Source of the DNA: Bathymodiolus heckerae thiotrophic gill symbiont
GTDB taxonomy: Bacteria; Pseudomonadota; Gammaproteobacteria; PS1; Pseudothioglobaceae
Assembly (NCBI RefSeq): GCF_900180345.1
Contig: NZ_FXLV01000002.1
Span: forward strand, 1 to 60,102
DNA length: 60,102 nt
Reading direction: 5' to 3'
Shown here: positions 1-11,200 of the stretch, piece by piece
How positions within the stretch are numbered: position 1 is the first letter of the stretch
How the letters are laid out: every line of letters starts with the position of its first letter
Notes under the pieces: model-generated
What the model was told of the DNA's origin: nothing
Databases searched by the model: none
The model's input: only the letters and a program-made list of their open reading frames with translations
Program-made: the position numbers and the translations under genes

Positions 1-571
1 AGACACAGACAAAACCTTTATTATGCCGATTGAAGATGTATTTTCAATCTCTGGTCGTGGTACGGTAGTAACAGGTCGTATTGAAGCAGGTATTGTTAAT
101 GTCGGCGATGAATTAGAAATTGTTGGCATTAGAGATACACAGGTTACCACTTGTACAGGTGTTGAAATGTTTAGAAAACTACTTGATTCAGGTGAAGCAG
201 GCGACAATGTTGGCGTCCTACTTCGTGGCACAAAGCGAGAAGATGTAGAGCGTGGTCAAGTATTGGCTAAGCCCGGTTCAATCAAGCCACATTCAAAGTT
301 TGAAGCAGAAGTTTATATCTTAAGCAAAGACGAAGGTGGACGACATACTCCATTCTTTAACAACTACCGTCCACAGTTCTATTTCAGAACCACAGATGTA
401 ACAGGTGCTTGTCAATTACCCAAAGATGTAGAGATGGTTATGCCAGGTGATAATGTGAAGATGGAAGTAGAACTTCTCTCTCCAATCGCCATGGAAGATG
501 GTTTAAGATTTGCCATTAGAGAAGGCGGTCGCACAGTGGGTGCGGGTGTGGTTTCTAAGGTGACGGATTAA
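1..571 (+). CDS. tuf: Elongation factor Tu, C-terminal part (5' end outside window)
   Basis: This is the last 189 codons of EF-Tu, the GTPase that carries aminoacyl-tRNA to the ribosomal A site. The reading frame is already open at base 2, so the GTPase domain and start lie upstream of the window. What is visible is domain II ([13 protein letters not shown] near the start) and domain III (the RTTDVTG and [12 protein letters not shown] blocks, ending in [15 protein letters not shown]), all typical of the family. It is followed by a strong terminator, a tRNA-Trp gene and secE-nusG, the usual order downstream of tufB in gammaproteobacteria. It is certain as EF-Tu; whether the genome has a second tuf copy cannot be seen. 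Confidence 0.97.
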   Translation, partial: DTDKTFIMPIEDVFSISGRGTVVTGRIEAGIVNVGDELEIVGIRDTQVTTCTGVEMFRKLLDSGEAGDNVGVLLRGTKREDVERGQVLAKPGSIKPHSKFEAEVYILSKDEGGRHTPFFNNYRPQFYFRTTDVTGACQLPKDVEMVMPGDNVKMEVELLSPIAMEDGLRFAIREGGRTVGAGVVSKVTD

Positions 572-618
572 GGATAAAAGAGTAAGTGGCTTGAGTTGTT
601 CTCAAGTCTTATAAAATA

Positions 619-657
619 CCTTTAGTGGCTCATATGACTACTAAAGGAATTTTTTTT
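619..657 (+). terminator. Rho-independent terminator after tuf
   Basis: The arms CCTTTAGT and ACTAAAGG enclose a loop of about 13 bases and are followed by AA and a run of T. It lies between tuf and the tRNA-Trp gene. A smaller hairpin (CTTGAG/CTCAAG, about 590-606) sits just upstream. Confidence 0.8.
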
Positions 658-663
658 AAATTT

Positions 664-739
664 AGGCAAGTGGCTCAATTGGTAGAGTGGCGGTCTCCAA
701 AACCGTTGGTTGGGGGTTCGAGTCCCTCCTTGCCTGCCA
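664..739 (+). tRNA. trpT: tRNA-Trp (anticodon CCA)
   Basis: The cloverleaf is clear. The acceptor arm AGGCAAG (664-670) pairs with CTTGCCT (729-735), followed by the discriminator G and an encoded CCA tail ending at 739. The anticodon loop reads CTCCAAA, giving anticodon CCA for tryptophan, and the T-loop reads GGTTCGAGTCC. Its position between tuf and secE is conserved in gammaproteobacteria. Confidence 0.97.
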
Positions 740-758
740 TATTTTTTAAGGATGTAAT

Positions 759-1133
759 GTGAGCAAGAGTGTAGAGAATCAAGTAAAAACAGGATCGTCA
801 ATAGGAATGATTGCATCAATCCTAATTGTGGTAGGCTTTCTTGTGCTTTTTTATTTAGATCCGTTTGAGTTAAATACAACGCTGTATAAAGTGCTGGTTT
901 TATTGGCGGGTTTGGTACTGGCAGGATTTGTATTTTTCAAATCACCGCAGGGCATCCGATTAAATGCATTTTTTAAAGAAACAAAAATTGAACTACGCAA
1001 AGTTGTTTGGCCGACGAAAGATGAAACTATTAAGACAACCGGTATGATTATGGTAGCAGTGGTTATTGTTGCGATTTTCTTGTGGATTGTTGATGCATTT
1101 TTCACTTGGGCTGTGCAGCTATTAATAAATTAA
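759..1133 (+). CDS. secE: Preprotein translocase subunit SecE
   Basis: SecE is the clamp subunit of the SecYEG protein channel in the inner membrane. The 124-residue product is of the longer, three-helix type found in Escherichia coli: two hydrophobic segments near residues 17-35 and 42-60, then the conserved amphipathic stretch with RKVVWPT (about residues 80-87), then the essential last helix (about 95-118). The start is GTG at 759, with an AAGGA ribosome site at about 748-752; an overlapping ATG at 757 is out of frame. It lies 12 bases upstream of nusG and is probably cotranscribed with it. Confidence 0.95.
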   Translation: MSKSVENQVKTGSSIGMIASILIVVGFLVLFYLDPFELNTTLYKVLVLLAGLVLAGFVFFKSPQGIRLNAFFKETKIELRKVVWPTKDETIKTTGMIMVAVVIVAIFLWIVDAFFTWAVQLLIN

Positions 1134-1145
1134 GAGGAGTTTTAG

Positions 1146-1679
1146 ATGGCTAAGAGATGGTATGTGCTCCATGCAAGAAGCGGTTATGAAGCGAAAGTAA
1201 AGATTGCCATTGAAGAGGGGGTTGCCAGAGAGGGCTTGGAAGACTTGCTTAGCGAGGTTATGATTCCGACTGAGCAAGTGGTAGAGCTTAAAGATGGTCA
1301 AAAGAAAACAGCTGAGCGTAAATTTTTCCCAGGCTATATGTTAATCAATATGGAATTAACTGAGCCAAGTTGGTTGTTGGTGAAAAATACCAATAATGTG
1401 ATTGGGTTTATTGGTGGCTCTTCAGGCAAACCATCGCCAATCACTCAACGAGAAGTTGATAAGATTATGGCACGCGTTCAAGAAGGCACTGACAAACCTA
1501 AACCTAAGGTTGCTTATCAGCCGGGTGAAGAAATTTTGGTTATTGACGGACCTTTTAATGAGTTCAATGGTACGGTTGAAGCGGTGGATTATGAAAAGAA
1601 TTTACTGAAAGTAGAAGTGTTGATTTTTGGGCGTTCTACACCGGTAGAGTTGGCGTTTTCTCAAGTGCAGAAAACTTAA
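1146..1679 (+). CDS. nusG: Transcription termination/antitermination factor NusG
   Basis: NusG binds the RNA polymerase clamp, supports processive elongation and Rho action, and couples transcription to translation. The 177-residue product has the NGN domain at the start (KRWYVLHARSGYE) and a C-terminal KOW domain around residues 125-160 (GEEILVIDGPFNEFNGTVEAVD). Its length matches the family. A GAGGAG ribosome site precedes ATG 1146. It sits in the conserved secE-nusG-rplKAJL-rpoBC order. Confidence 0.97.
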   Translation: MAKRWYVLHARSGYEAKVKIAIEEGVAREGLEDLLSEVMIPTEQVVELKDGQKKTAERKFFPGYMLINMELTEPSWLLVKNTNNVIGFIGGSSGKPSPITQREVDKIMARVQEGTDKPKPKVAYQPGEEILVIDGPFNEFNGTVEAVDYEKNLLKVEVLIFGRSTPVELAFSQVQKT

Positions 1680-1683
1680 TAAA

Positions 1684-1742
1684 ACAACTTTCGAGTTGTG
1701 ATTTAACAGGGGAGCCTAATCTTGTATTAAGCGTTTGCACCC
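1684..1742 (+). promoter_or_regulatory. rplKA leader, probable L1 autoregulatory site
   Basis: The 80-base gap between nusG and rplK contains a hairpin with a TTCG loop (ACAACT/AGTTGT, 1684-1699). It also contains a GGGG..CCC structure (1709-1742) with the GGGAGCC...GCGTTTG...ACTAAGGA layout seen in gammaproteobacterial rplK leaders. There ribosomal protein L1 represses translation of rplK and rplA. The assignment rests on layout and position, not on a covariance search. Confidence 0.5.
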
Positions 1743-1759
1743 AAAACTAAGGATAAAAA

Positions 1760-2188
1760 ATGGCTAAAAAAATTGAATCATATATTAAGCTGCAGATTCC
1801 AGCACAAGAGGCAAATCCTTCACCGCCAGTAGGTCCAGCATTGGGTCAACATGGTGTGAATATCATGGAATTTTGTAAAGCGTTCAACGCTTCAACACAA
1901 GATATCGATAAAGGCATGAAAGTGCCAGTGGTTATCACGGTTTATAGTGACCGTAGTTTTACTTTTATCACCAAGACACCGCCAGCGGCATTGTTGATTT
2001 TAAAAGTAACTGGCGTTAAAAAAGGTAGCGGTATGCCACATACTGATAAGGTTGGTAAGATTACTCGCGCACAATTAGAAGAAGTTGCAACGATTAAAAT
2101 GAAAGATTTGAATGCAAATGATATGGATGCAGCGGTGAATATTATTTCTGGCACAGCCCGTTCAATGGGTATTGAAGTAGAGGGTTGA
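1760..2188 (+). CDS. rplK: 50S ribosomal protein L11
   Basis: L11 forms the base of the ribosomal stalk on 23S rRNA and takes part in factor binding and the stringent response. The 142-residue product has the conserved N-terminal block ([31 protein letters not shown]) and the RNA-binding C-terminal domain ending in [12 protein letters not shown]. An AAGGA site precedes the ATG. rplA follows after 4 bases, so the two are translated from one message under the leader described above. Confidence 0.98.
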   Translation: MAKKIESYIKLQIPAQEANPSPPVGPALGQHGVNIMEFCKAFNASTQDIDKGMKVPVVITVYSDRSFTFITKTPPAALLILKVTGVKKGSGMPHTDKVGKITRAQLEEVATIKMKDLNANDMDAAVNIISGTARSMGIEVEG

Positions 2189-2192
2189 GAAA

Positions 2193-2888
2193 ATGGCTAA
2201 ATTAACAAAAAAACAAAAAGAGTTTGCAACAAAAATTGAAGCAGAAAAACGCTATCCAATTATTGATGCACTTAATTTATTAAAAGACTGTTCAATGGCA
2301 AAATTTGACGAGTCTATTGATATCAGTATTAATCTTGGTATTGACGCAAATAAATCTGACCAAAATGTGCGTGGCGCAGTAGTATTGCCAAAGGGCACTG
2401 GAAAATCAGTTCGTGTTGCAGTATTCACCCAAGGCGACAATGTAGAAAAAGCAAAAGCAGCAGGTGCTGATGTTGTTGGCATGGATGAGTTGATGAAATC
2501 AATGCAGGATGGCGACCTGAATTATGATGTGGTGATTGCCTCTCCAGATGCGATGGGTGTTGTGGGTCGCCTAGGTCAAGTGTTAGGCCCTAGAGGCTTA
2601 ATGCCCAATCCTAAGGTTGGTACAGTAACGCCAGATGTTGCTACTGCAGTTAATAATGCGAAATCGGGTCAGGTGCGTTATCGCACCGATAAAGGAGGTA
2701 TTATTCATGCTGGCATTGGTAAGGCATCGTTTAGCGCAGAGGCATTGGCTGAAAATATTACCGCTTTAATGGAAGCGTTGAAAAAAGCAAAACCTAGCTC
2801 AGCTAAGGGTGTTTATTTCAAAAAAATGAGCATTTCATCAACCATGGGTCCAGGTCTAAGTGTTGATTTGGCGTCGGTTGATATTTAA
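2193..2888 (+). CDS. rplA: 50S ribosomal protein L1
   Basis: L1 forms the mobile L1 stalk that helps release deacylated tRNA, and in its free form represses the rplKA message. The 231-residue product is full length and contains the family stretch [21 protein letters not shown] (about residues 125-145) and the C-terminal [16 protein letters not shown]. The start at 2193 is four bases after rplK. The next gene in the set, rplJ, is separated by a 196-base leader. Confidence 0.98.
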   Translation: MAKLTKKQKEFATKIEAEKRYPIIDALNLLKDCSMAKFDESIDISINLGIDANKSDQNVRGAVVLPKGTGKSVRVAVFTQGDNVEKAKAAGADVVGMDELMKSMQDGDLNYDVVIASPDAMGVVGRLGQVLGPRGLMPNPKVGTVTPDVATAVNNAKSGQVRYRTDKGGIIHAGIGKASFSAEALAENITALMEALKKAKPSSAKGVYFKKMSISSTMGPGLSVDLASVDI

Positions 2889-3084
2889 GTAGCAAGAATT
2901 CTTTTGGGTCTTAGATTGTTCTATGACCTCAAAGACCATAGGTGCAAATATTCCTTCTGGAGTATTTGTTTAATTGAGTGGTAACACACTCAGCCTATGT
3001 AGAGGGTATGAGAATACTCTAGGATGAAAGTTATACAGATGTATGGCTTTCTTTTTTTAAACTGTTTTTTAGGAGAGAGACAAA
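2889..3084 (+). promoter_or_regulatory. rplJL leader (L10-L12 autoregulatory region)
   Basis: A 196-base untranslated stretch separates rplA from rplJ. It contains several pairing segments, such as GAGTGGTAACACACTC (about 2975-2990) and CTATG arms near 2922 and 2993. In bacteria this position holds the L10 leader, where the L10-L7/L12 complex represses rplJ and rplL translation. It may also hold a promoter. The assignment is by position and visible hairpins. Confidence 0.55.
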
Positions 3085-3597
3085 ATGGCTCTAAATCTTG
3101 AAGCAAAAAAAGTTGTTGTCAAACAAGTAAATGCACTCGCTGATGGGTGTATCGCTGTTGGCGTAGCTGAGTATCGTGGATTAACAGTTGAACAAATGAC
3201 TAATCTTCGTGCTAGTGCAATAGATGCGAATGTTTCTTTACGCGTGGTAAAGAATTCATTGGCAAAAAGAGCGTTAGAGAATACGGCATGTGAGTGTGTA
3301 ATGCCTGTGCTTAGTGGGCCGGTAATTCTTGGTTTTTCACAAGAAGATCCGGGTGCAGTAGCGCGTGTATTCAATGATTTCGTTAAAGAAAACGAAGATT
3401 TAGTTGTTAAGGGTCTAGGCGTTTCAGGTAATTTTGTGGAAGCAAATGAACTTAAACGCATTGCAGATTTACCAACCAAAGATCAAGCGATTAGCTTAGT
3501 TATGGCATTGATGTTGGCACCAGTTGAGAAACTAGCGAGAAGTCTAAATGACATTCCTAGCCAAGTAACTCGAGTGGTTTCAGCGATGGCACAATAA
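3085..3597 (+). CDS. rplJ: 50S ribosomal protein L10
   Basis: L10 anchors the L7/L12 dimers to the ribosomal stalk. The 170-residue product has the conserved N-terminal part ([44 protein letters not shown]) and a C-terminal helix that binds L7/L12. An AGGAGAGAG ribosome site lies just upstream of ATG 3085. rplL follows after 33 bases. Confidence 0.97.
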   Translation: MALNLEAKKVVVKQVNALADGCIAVGVAEYRGLTVEQMTNLRASAIDANVSLRVVKNSLAKRALENTACECVMPVLSGPVILGFSQEDPGAVARVFNDFVKENEDLVVKGLGVSGNFVEANELKRIADLPTKDQAISLVMALMLAPVEKLARSLNDIPSQVTRVVSAMAQ

Positions 3598-3630
3598 AAA
3601 CAATAATAAATAAAAAAAGGAGTAAATATC

Positions 3631-4008
3631 ATGGCTAAATTAACCAATGAAGATATTTTAAATGCAATTGCTGATATGTCAGTAATGGATGTAGTTGAGC
3701 TGGTTTCAGCAATGGAAGAGAAGTTCGGTGTCTCGGCAGCAGCGGCAGCAGCACCAGTAGCAGTAGCAGCAGATGCTGGCGTAGCAGTAGAAGAAAAAGA
3801 CGAATTTAATGTAATGTTAACTAGTTTTGGTGAGAAGAAAGTCGCTGTTATTAAAGTAGTGCGCAGCATCACAGGTCTTGGGCTTAAAGAAGCAAAAGAT
3901 ATGGTTGAGTCAGCGCCTGTTGCGGTTAAAGAGAGTGTACCTAAAGCGGATGCTGAAGACACTCAAAAGCAGCTTGAAGAAGCGGGTGCTAGCGTAGAAC
4001 TTAAATAA
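3631..4008 (+). CDS. rplL: 50S ribosomal protein L7/L12
   Basis: L7/L12 is the multicopy stalk protein that recruits translation GTPases. The 125-residue product has the N-terminal dimerisation helix ([31 protein letters not shown]), an alanine-rich hinge (about residues 37-52) and the globular domain ([36 protein letters not shown]). Its short gene lies before two terminator-like hairpins, which in this operon normally keep L7/L12 output above rpoBC output. Confidence 0.98.
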   Translation: MAKLTNEDILNAIADMSVMDVVELVSAMEEKFGVSAAAAAAPVAVAADAGVAVEEKDEFNVMLTSFGEKKVAVIKVVRSITGLGLKEAKDMVESAPVAVKESVPKADAEDTQKQLEEAGASVELK

Positions 4009-4021
4009 TTAGTTTTGCGTA

Positions 4022-4050
4022 AACGCCATAATCCCCGTAAGGGGATTTTG
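4022..4050 (+). terminator. Attenuator/terminator between rplL and rpoB
   Basis: The hairpin has arms AATCCCC and GGGGATT around the loop GTAA, extended by outer CGCCA/TGGTG pairing, and ends in seven T. It lies 14 bases after the rplL stop. It is likely a partial terminator that sets the ratio of ribosomal protein to RNA polymerase transcripts. Confidence 0.8.
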
Positions 4051-4122
4051 GTGTTTTTTTGCACTCCCAATAAGTGCTTTCAGTCTATAGATTTTTTATA
4101 GACCGACCTAATTACTAAAAAG

Positions 4123-4146
4123 ACTTTCTTAGAAGAAAGTTTTTTA
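4123..4146 (+). terminator. Second terminator-like hairpin before rpoB
   Basis: ACTTTCTT and AAGAAAGT pair around a two-base AG gap and run directly into a T tract, 41 bases upstream of rpoB. A third hairpin without a T run (GTCTATA/TATAGAC, about 4083-4103) lies between the two terminators and could be an RNase processing site. Confidence 0.6.
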
Positions 4147-4186
4147 AAAGATGTTAAATTGTAAGATTAAATAATGCGAGGTATTC

Positions 4187-7100
4187 ATGGCTTATTCATT
4201 TACTGAAAAAAAGCGAATTAGAAATAATTTCGGCTCAAGAGAATCAATTTTAACTGAACCAGATTTACTGGCTATTCAGATTGAATCATTCAATGGTTTT
4301 ATTCAGGCTGGCAGAAAAGAAAAAGAGGATGCTGGTTTGCATGCAGTTTTTCAATCTGTCTTTCCAATCACGGCAAATAACGGCTATGCAGAAATTGAAT
4401 ATGTGAATTATAAATTACAAGAACCAAAGTTTAATGTTGAAGAATGTAAATTGCGTGGTGCTACTTTTGCCTCAATATTGCGGGTTAAACTAAACCTAGT
4501 TTTATTTGATAAGAATGGCTCAACTTTAAAGAAAAAACGCAAAGTTAAGCAAATTATTGAAGAAGATGTGTATTTAGGTCAATTACCTTTGATGACCGAA
4601 ACAGGCACCTTTGTTATTAATGGCACAGAGCGAGTTGTGGTGTCTCAACTGCACAGATCTCCTGGTGTGATTTTTGAACACGATAAAGGCAAGACGCACT
4701 CTTCAGGCAAGATTTTATTCTCATCTCGTATTATTCCTTACCGCGGTTCGTGGTTGGATTTTGAGTTTGACCATCACGAGCATTTATATGTGCGAATTGA
4801 CCGTCGTCGTAAGTTGCCGGTAACCACACTATTGCGTGCAATGGGTCTTGACTCAAATACAATTCTTGATACTTTTTTTGAGAAAGTTAATGTCAAACTT
4901 AAGGCAAAATCTTGTGATGTGAGTTTGTCGCCTGAAAAATTAAAAGGCACGATTGCTGAATTTGATATTACCTCAGGTAAAGATGTGGTGGTTGAAAAAG
5001 GTCGCCGTATTACTGCCAAACACGCAAAACTTCTAGAAAAAGCGGGCATAAAATTCATTAACATGCCGCTTGAGTATTTATTAGATAAAGTGGTTTCGCA
5101 AGATTTAATTGATAAGGAAACAGGTGAAATTTTAATCGCTGCTAATAGTGTGGTTACTGAAGAAGTACTGGCAGTTATCACTGGCAATAAAGTTAAAAAA
5201 CTTGAAATTCTATATGTCAATGAATCTGAGACAGGGGCTTATATTTCTGACACCTTGCGCTTGGATGAGACACAAACTGAAATTGAAGCACGCATGTCCA
5301 TTTATCATGTGATGCGCCCAGGTGAGCCAGCAACAGAAGATGCGGTTAATTTATTATTTAATAATTTGTTCTTTAAGAATGAACGCTATGACCTTTCTAA
5401 AGTAGGCCGTATGAAGCTTAACCGCCGTTTGGGTATTGACTCGGAAACGGGCATACATGTATTAGCAAACGAAGATATTTTGAATGTTATTAAATTACTG
5501 ATTGATATTAAAGATGGTAAAGATTCAGTTGATGATGTTGATACGCTTGCTAACAGACGCGTTAGAGCGATTGGTGAAATGATTGAAAACCAATTTAGAA
5601 TCGGTTTAGTGCGTGTTGAAAAAGCAGTCAAAGAAGGCTTGAACTTGGCTGAAACAGACGAACTGACTCCACAAGATTTGATTAACTCGAATCCAGTATC
5701 CGCTGCTGTTAGAGAGTTTTTTGGTTCTTCTCAGTTGTCGCAGTTTATGGATCAAGTTAACCCGTTATCAGGGGTTACACATAAGCGCCGTATTTCTGCC
5801 TTAGGTCCCGGCGGTTTGACTCGTGAGCGAGCTGGCTTTGAAGTGCGTGATGTGCATCCATCGCACTATGGTCGCCTATGTCCAATTGAAACGCCAGAAG
5901 GTCCAAACATTGGCTTGATTAACACTTTGGCAGTTTACGCTAAAACCAATAATTATGGTTTCTTGGAAACTCCTTATCAGATAGTTAAGAACGGCAAAGT
6001 GACACACGAAATTATCTATGTTTCTGCGATTGATGAAATCGCACATACGATTGCACAGGCAAATGCCAATATTGATACAAAAGGCAAACTGATGGATGAT
6101 TTGATTTCTTGTCGTCATAAAAATGAATTTGTTTTGGTGAATTCCACAGATGTAACTTTGATTGATATTGATTCTAAGCAAATCTCATCGGTGGCAGCGT
6201 CGTTGATTCCCTTCTTAGAGCACGATGATGCAAACCGTGCCTTAATGGGTTCAAATATGCAACGCCAAGCTGTTCCTGTATTAAAAGCCGAAAAGCCTTT
6301 GGTTGGCACAGGTATTGAGCGAGTGGTGGCAATTGATTCTCGTGTTTGCGTGACAGCTAAGCATAGCGGTGTGGTTGAGGCAGTTGATGCTTCTCGCATT
6401 GTGATTCGTGTGGATTCTAAACAAGCTAAAGCAGGCGAACTGGGTGTTGATATTTACAATCTTACTAAATACGCTCGTTCTAATCAAAATACCTGTATTA
6501 ACCAAAAACCTTTGGTTAAAGCTGGCGATAAAATAGTGGCAGGTGATGTCTTGGCTGACGGTCCTTCAACTGATTTAGGGGAATTGGCATTAGGTCAAAA
6601 TATGAAAATTGCCTTTATGCCATGGAATGGTTATAACTTTGAAGATTCAATTTTAATCTCTGAGCGAGTGATACAAGAAGACCGCTACACCACAATTCAC
6701 ATTGAAGAGCTTACTGCCTACGCACGAGACACCACGCTAGGTCCTGAGGAAATTACCGCTGATATTCCAAATGTTAGTGAATCTGCTTTGTCTAAATTGG
6801 ACGAAGTGGGTGTAGTTTATGTCGGTGCTAGGGTCAAGGGTGGCGATATTCTAGTGGGCAAGGTAACCCCTAAGAGTGAAACGGTGCTTTCTCCAGAAGA
6901 GAAATTATTGCGTGCTATTTTTGGCGAAAAAGCCAGCAGCGTTAAAGACTCTTCATTGCGTATTGGTGCATCAAAATCCGGTGTGGTTATCGATGTGCAA
7001 ATCTTTACCCGTGATCGCATTGAAAAAGATACCAGAGCGTTGAGTATTGACGAAAGTCGTTTGGCAAAAATCAGAAAAGATATTGACGATGAGTTTGGTA

Positions 7101-8269
7101 TTATTGATGGCGATATTTACCGCCGTATTCGTACAAAACTTTCAGGCAATATGGTAACAAAAGGTGTGGGCAATATTGAGGCAGGTGATAAATTAAATGC
7201 CAAAATAATGCGACCTTTAGAAGAAATTGATTTTGCCAAACTTAGGGTAAAAGATGCCGCTGTTAATAAAGAAGTGGCAGCATTAGTCAAACAAGCCAAA
7301 GTAAAACGAGATGAATTTGATGTATTCTTTGAAAACGAACGCACCAAGATTGATGAAGGTGCAGAATTGCCACCAGGTGTAATGAAGATGGTTAAAGTTT
7401 ATGTGGCAACGCGTAAAACATTGCAAGTGGGTGATAAAATGGCAGGTCGTCATGGTAATAAGGGTGTTATTTCACGCGTTTCTCCAGTGGAAGATATGCC
7501 TTATTTAGCAGATGGATCTACTGTTGATGTGGTACTTAATCCATTAGGCGTTCCTTCTCGAATGAATGTTGGTCAGGTATTAGAAGTTCACTTGGGCTAT
7601 GCAGCCAAAGGCTTAGGTTACAAGATTGCTGCTATGTTGGATGAAAAACGCACTGAAATGGTAGTAGAAATTAGAGATTTCTTGGATAAAGTTTATAATT
7701 CTCATGGCAAGAAAGAAAATTTAGACTCGTTTAATGATGATGAAATCATTGAATTGGCTAATAACTTGCGCACAGGCGTGCCGATGGCAACGCCAGTATT
7801 TGACGGCATTAAAGAAGACGATATTAAATCATTATTAAGGTTGGCTGATTTACCAGAATCTGGTCAAGAGCAGCTTTATGATGGTCGTACAGGTGAAGCA
7901 TTTGACCGCCCAGTAACGGTGGGTTATATGCATATGTTAAAACTCAATCACTTGGTTGATGACAAGATGCATGCGCGTTCAACAGGCCCTTACTCATTAG
8001 TCACACAGCAACCACTAAGCGGTAAAGCGCAATTTGGTGGTCAACGCTTTGGTGAAATGGAAGTTTGGGCACTTGAGGCTTATGGTGCGGCACACACATT
8101 GCGTGAAATGTTAACGGTCAAATCAGATGATGTGGCAGGTCGTGCGAAGATGTATAAGAGTATTGTTGATGGTGTGAACTTAACGGAATCAGTGATGCCA
8201 GAATCCTTTAATGTATTGATTAAAGAGATTCGCTCGCTGGGTATTGATGTTGAATTGGAACAAAATTAG
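4187..8269 (+). CDS. rpoB: DNA-directed RNA polymerase subunit beta
   Basis: RpoB is the beta subunit of RNA polymerase and forms one side of the active-site cleft. The 1360-residue product is full length. The rifampicin region (about residues 508-535) reads [19 protein letters not shown], then [11 protein letters not shown]; the positions most often mutated to resistance (Q513, D516, H526, R529 and S531 in E. coli numbering) carry the wild-type residues. N518, E523 and I524 are replaced by V, G and V. Downstream are the catalytic-core stretches [17 protein letters not shown] and [13 protein letters not shown]. An AGG ribosome site precedes ATG 4187. rpoC starts 9 bases after the stop. Confidence 0.99.
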   Translation: MAYSFTEKKRIRNNFGSRESILTEPDLLAIQIESFNGFIQAGRKEKEDAGLHAVFQSVFPITANNGYAEIEYVNYKLQEPKFNVEECKLRGATFASILRVKLNLVLFDKNGSTLKKKRKVKQIIEEDVYLGQLPLMTETGTFVINGTERVVVSQLHRSPGVIFEHDKGKTHSSGKILFSSRIIPYRGSWLDFEFDHHEHLYVRIDRRRKLPVTTLLRAMGLDSNTILDTFFEKVNVKLKAKSCDVSLSPEKLKGTIAEFDITSGKDVVVEKGRRITAKHAKLLEKAGIKFINMPLEYLLDKVVSQDLIDKETGEILIAANSVVTEEVLAVITGNKVKKLEILYVNESETGAYISDTLRLDETQTEIEARMSIYHVMRPGEPATEDAVNLLFNNLFFKNERYDLSKVGRMKLNRRLGIDSETGIHVLANEDILNVIKLLIDIKDGKDSVDDVDTLANRRVRAIGEMIENQFRIGLVRVEKAVKEGLNLAETDELTPQDLINSNPVSAAVREFFGSSQLSQFMDQVNPLSGVTHKRRISALGPGGLTRERAGFEVRDVHPSHYGRLCPIETPEGPNIGLINTLAVYAKTNNYGFLETPYQIVKNGKVTHEIIYVSAIDEIAHTIAQANANIDTKGKLMDDLISCRHKNEFVLVNSTDVTLIDIDSKQISSVAASLIPFLEHDDANRALMGSNMQRQAVPVLKAEKPLVGTGIERVVAIDSRVCVTAKHSGVVEAVDASRIVIRVDSKQAKAGELGVDIYNLTKYARSNQNTCINQKPLVKAGDKIVAGDVLADGPSTDLGELALGQNMKIAFMPWNGYNFEDSILISERVIQEDRYTTIHIEELTAYARDTTLGPEEITADIPNVSESALSKLDEVGVVYVGARVKGGDILVGKVTPKSETVLSPEEKLLRAIFGEKASSVKDSSLRIGASKSGVVIDVQIFTRDRIEKDTRALSIDESRLAKIRKDIDDEFGIIDGDIYRRIRTKLSGNMVTKGVGNIEAGDKLNAKIMRPLEEIDFAKLRVKDAAVNKEVAALVKQAKVKRDEFDVFFENERTKIDEGAELPPGVMKMVKVYVATRKTLQVGDKMAGRHGNKGVISRVSPVEDMPYLADGSTVDVVLNPLGVPSRMNVGQVLEVHLGYAAKGLGYKIAAMLDEKRTEMVVEIRDFLDKVYNSHGKKENLDSFNDDEIIELANNLRTGVPMATPVFDGIKEDDIKSLLRLADLPESGQEQLYDGRTGEAFDRPVTVGYMHMLKLNHLVDDKMHARSTGPYSLVTQQPLSGKAQFGGQRFGEMEVWALEAYGAAHTLREMLTVKSDDVAGRAKMYKSIVDGVNLTESVMPESFNVLIKEIRSLGIDVELEQN

Positions 8270-8278
8270 GAGAGTTGT

Positions 8279-11200
8279 ATGAAAGATTTATTAGCGATTT
8301 TAAAAAATCAAAACAAAGAGCAAGATTTTGATGCAATTAGAGTTGGACTGGCTTCTCCTGAGAAGATTCGTTCATGGTCATATGGTGAGGTAAAAAAACC
8401 TGAAACCATTAACTATCGTACTTTTAAGCCTGAACGCGAAGGTTTGTTCTGTGCCAAAGTTTTTGGACCTATGAAAGACTTTGAATGTTTATGTGGTAAA
8501 TACAAGCGTATGAAGTTTCGCAATGTGGTGTGTGAAAAATGTGGTGTTGAAGTAACGCTATCAAAGGTTCGTCGTGAGCGCATGGGTCATATTAACTTAG
8601 CAGCACCTGTGGCACATATTTGGTATTTAAAATCACTTCCATCTCGCTTGGGATTATTGATGGACATGACCCTAAAAGACATTGAACGAGTGTTGTATTT
8701 TGAAGCATTTTTAGTTACTGATCCAGGCAACACACCGCTCACGCATAAACAATTATTGACTGAAGAGATGTATTTTGATGCATTAGATGAATTTGGTGAC
8801 GATGAGTTTGAGGCAAAAATGGGTGCAGAAGCCATTCAAGATGTCCTCAAAGATATGCAGCTTGAAAAAGAAGCAGCTAATTTGCGTGAAGACAGTCTAA
8901 ATACCAAGAGTCAGACCAAACTCAAAAAGTACAATAAGCGTTTAAAGTTGATTGATTCTTTAATCCAATCAGGTAACAAACCTGAGTGGATGGTACTTAA
9001 TGTGTTGCCAATTTTGCCGCCAGATTTGCGCCCATTAGTGCCGTTAGATGGCGGACGATTTGCCACTTCTGATTTGAATGATTTATACCGTCGAGTGATT
9101 AATCGTAACAACCGTTTAGCGCGTTTGTTGGAATTAGATGCACCTGAAATCATTGTGCGTAATGAAAAAAGAATGTTACAAGAAGCGGTAGATTCACTGA
9201 TTGATAACGGTCGTCGTGGTCGTGCAGTGATGGGCAATAATCGCCGTCCGCTTAAGTCAATTGCTGACATGATTAAAGGCAAACAAGGTCGTTTCCGTCA
9301 AAACTTACTAGGTAAGCGAGTTGATTATTCAGGGCGTTCGGTGATTGTTTGTGGTCCTTATCTTAAATTACATCAGTGTGGTCTACCTAAGAAAATGGCA
9401 TTGGAATTATTCAAGCCATTTATCTACAATCGCTTGCAAGCACAGAATTTAGCATCAACTATTAAAGCGGCAAAAAAAATGGTAGAAGCAGAAACACCAG
9501 AAGTTTGGGATATTTTAGAAAAAGTTGTACATCAACATCCAGTGTTACTAAACCGTGCACCTACCTTGCACCGTTTGGGCATCCAAGCGTTTGAGCCGTT
9601 ATTGATTGAAGGTAAGGCAATTCAATTACACCCCTTGGTTTGTGGTGCATTTAACGCCGACTTTGATGGTGACCAAATGGCAGTACATGTGCCGCTATCT
9701 GAAGAGGCGCAATTAGAAGCAAGAACCTTAATGTTGGCTTCTAACAATGTCTTACACCTCGCAAGTGGTGAGCCAATTATCGTACCTTCGCAGGATGTGA
9801 TTTTGGGTCTTTACTATATGACTCGTGATATGATAAACCAAAAAGGTGAGGGCATGATTTTTGCCAATGCAGCTGAGGCGCTGAATGCCTATGAGTCAGG
9901 TGCAACTACTTTGCATGCAAAAGTTAAATTGCGTATTCAGGATTATGAAAAAGTTGATGGTAAATATCAGCCAAGTAGTAAACGCATTGTTGATACCACT
10001 GTTGGTCGTACGATTTTCTCAAGAATTCTACCAAACGGCTTGTCATTTGACTTGATTAATCAAGCCATCAGTAAAAAAGTTGTATCAAAATTAATTCATA
10101 TTTGCTATCAAACGCAAGAATTAAAAGACACTGTGATTTTTGCTGATCAAATGATGTATATGGGCTTCCAGTATTCAACTAAATCAGGTATCTCATTCTG
10201 TTCAAACGATATGACCATTCCAGATACCAAGGAAGGCATGATTGACGAGGCGAAAACACAAGTCAAAGAGGTTCAAAAACAGTATGCACAAGGTGTGGTT
10301 ACCGATGGCGAGCGCTATAACAAAGTGATTGATATTTGGTCACGCACTTCCGAAAAGGTGGCAAAAGCGATGATGGACGAAATTGGTTTTGATGATTTTG
10401 TTAATGCCGAAGGTAAAACTGAAAAATTACCTTCCTTTAACTCGGTTTATATGATGGCTGATTCTGGTGCTAGGGGGTCTCCTGCACAAATGCGTCAATT
10501 AGCAGGTATGCGTGGTTTAATGGCAAAACCAGACGGCTCAATCATTGAAACGCCGATTACTTCAAACTTCCGTGAAGGCTTGAATAATATGCAATACTTT
10601 ATTTCAACACACGGTGCACGAAAAGGTTTGGCTGATACTGCACTTAAAACAGCGAATTCAGGCTACCTGACGCGTCGTTTGGTTGATGTTGCACAAGATT
10701 TGGTGGTCAATCAAGATGATTGCGGTACAGAAAATGGCTTGATGATGAAGGCGACTATTGAAGGTGGCAATATTGTACAAACCTTAGGTGATGCAGTATT
10801 AGGTCGAGTAATGGCCGAAGATATCTTGGTGCCAGATTCGACAAAAGTATTATTACCTAAAGGTCATTTAGTTACCTTAGAGGATTCAGACAAAATTAAT
10901 GAGTTAGGCGTAGAGTCTATTAAGGCACGCTCTACCATTACTTGTAGTGCGCGTTATGGCGTGTGTTCTTCTTGTTACGGTAACGATATGGCACGAGGAC
11001 ACAAAATTGGTGTTGGCGAGGCTGTGGGTGTAATTGCAGCGCAGTCAATTGGCGAGCCTGGTACACAGTTAACAATGCGTACTTTCCACATTGGTGGTGC
11101 AGCATCTGCATCAACGGTAGTGAGTAGCGTTAATATTGATAACGATGGTGTGGCACATTTTGAAAACCTTAAATCGATTACTAATGCAAGTGGTGATTTG

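Noticed and set aside
622-879. 85-codon minus-strand frame across the tRNA-Trp gene
   Set aside because: It is antisense to a tRNA and the start of secE; the QGGTRTPNQRF-like peptide is a common artefact of translating tRNA genes backwards.
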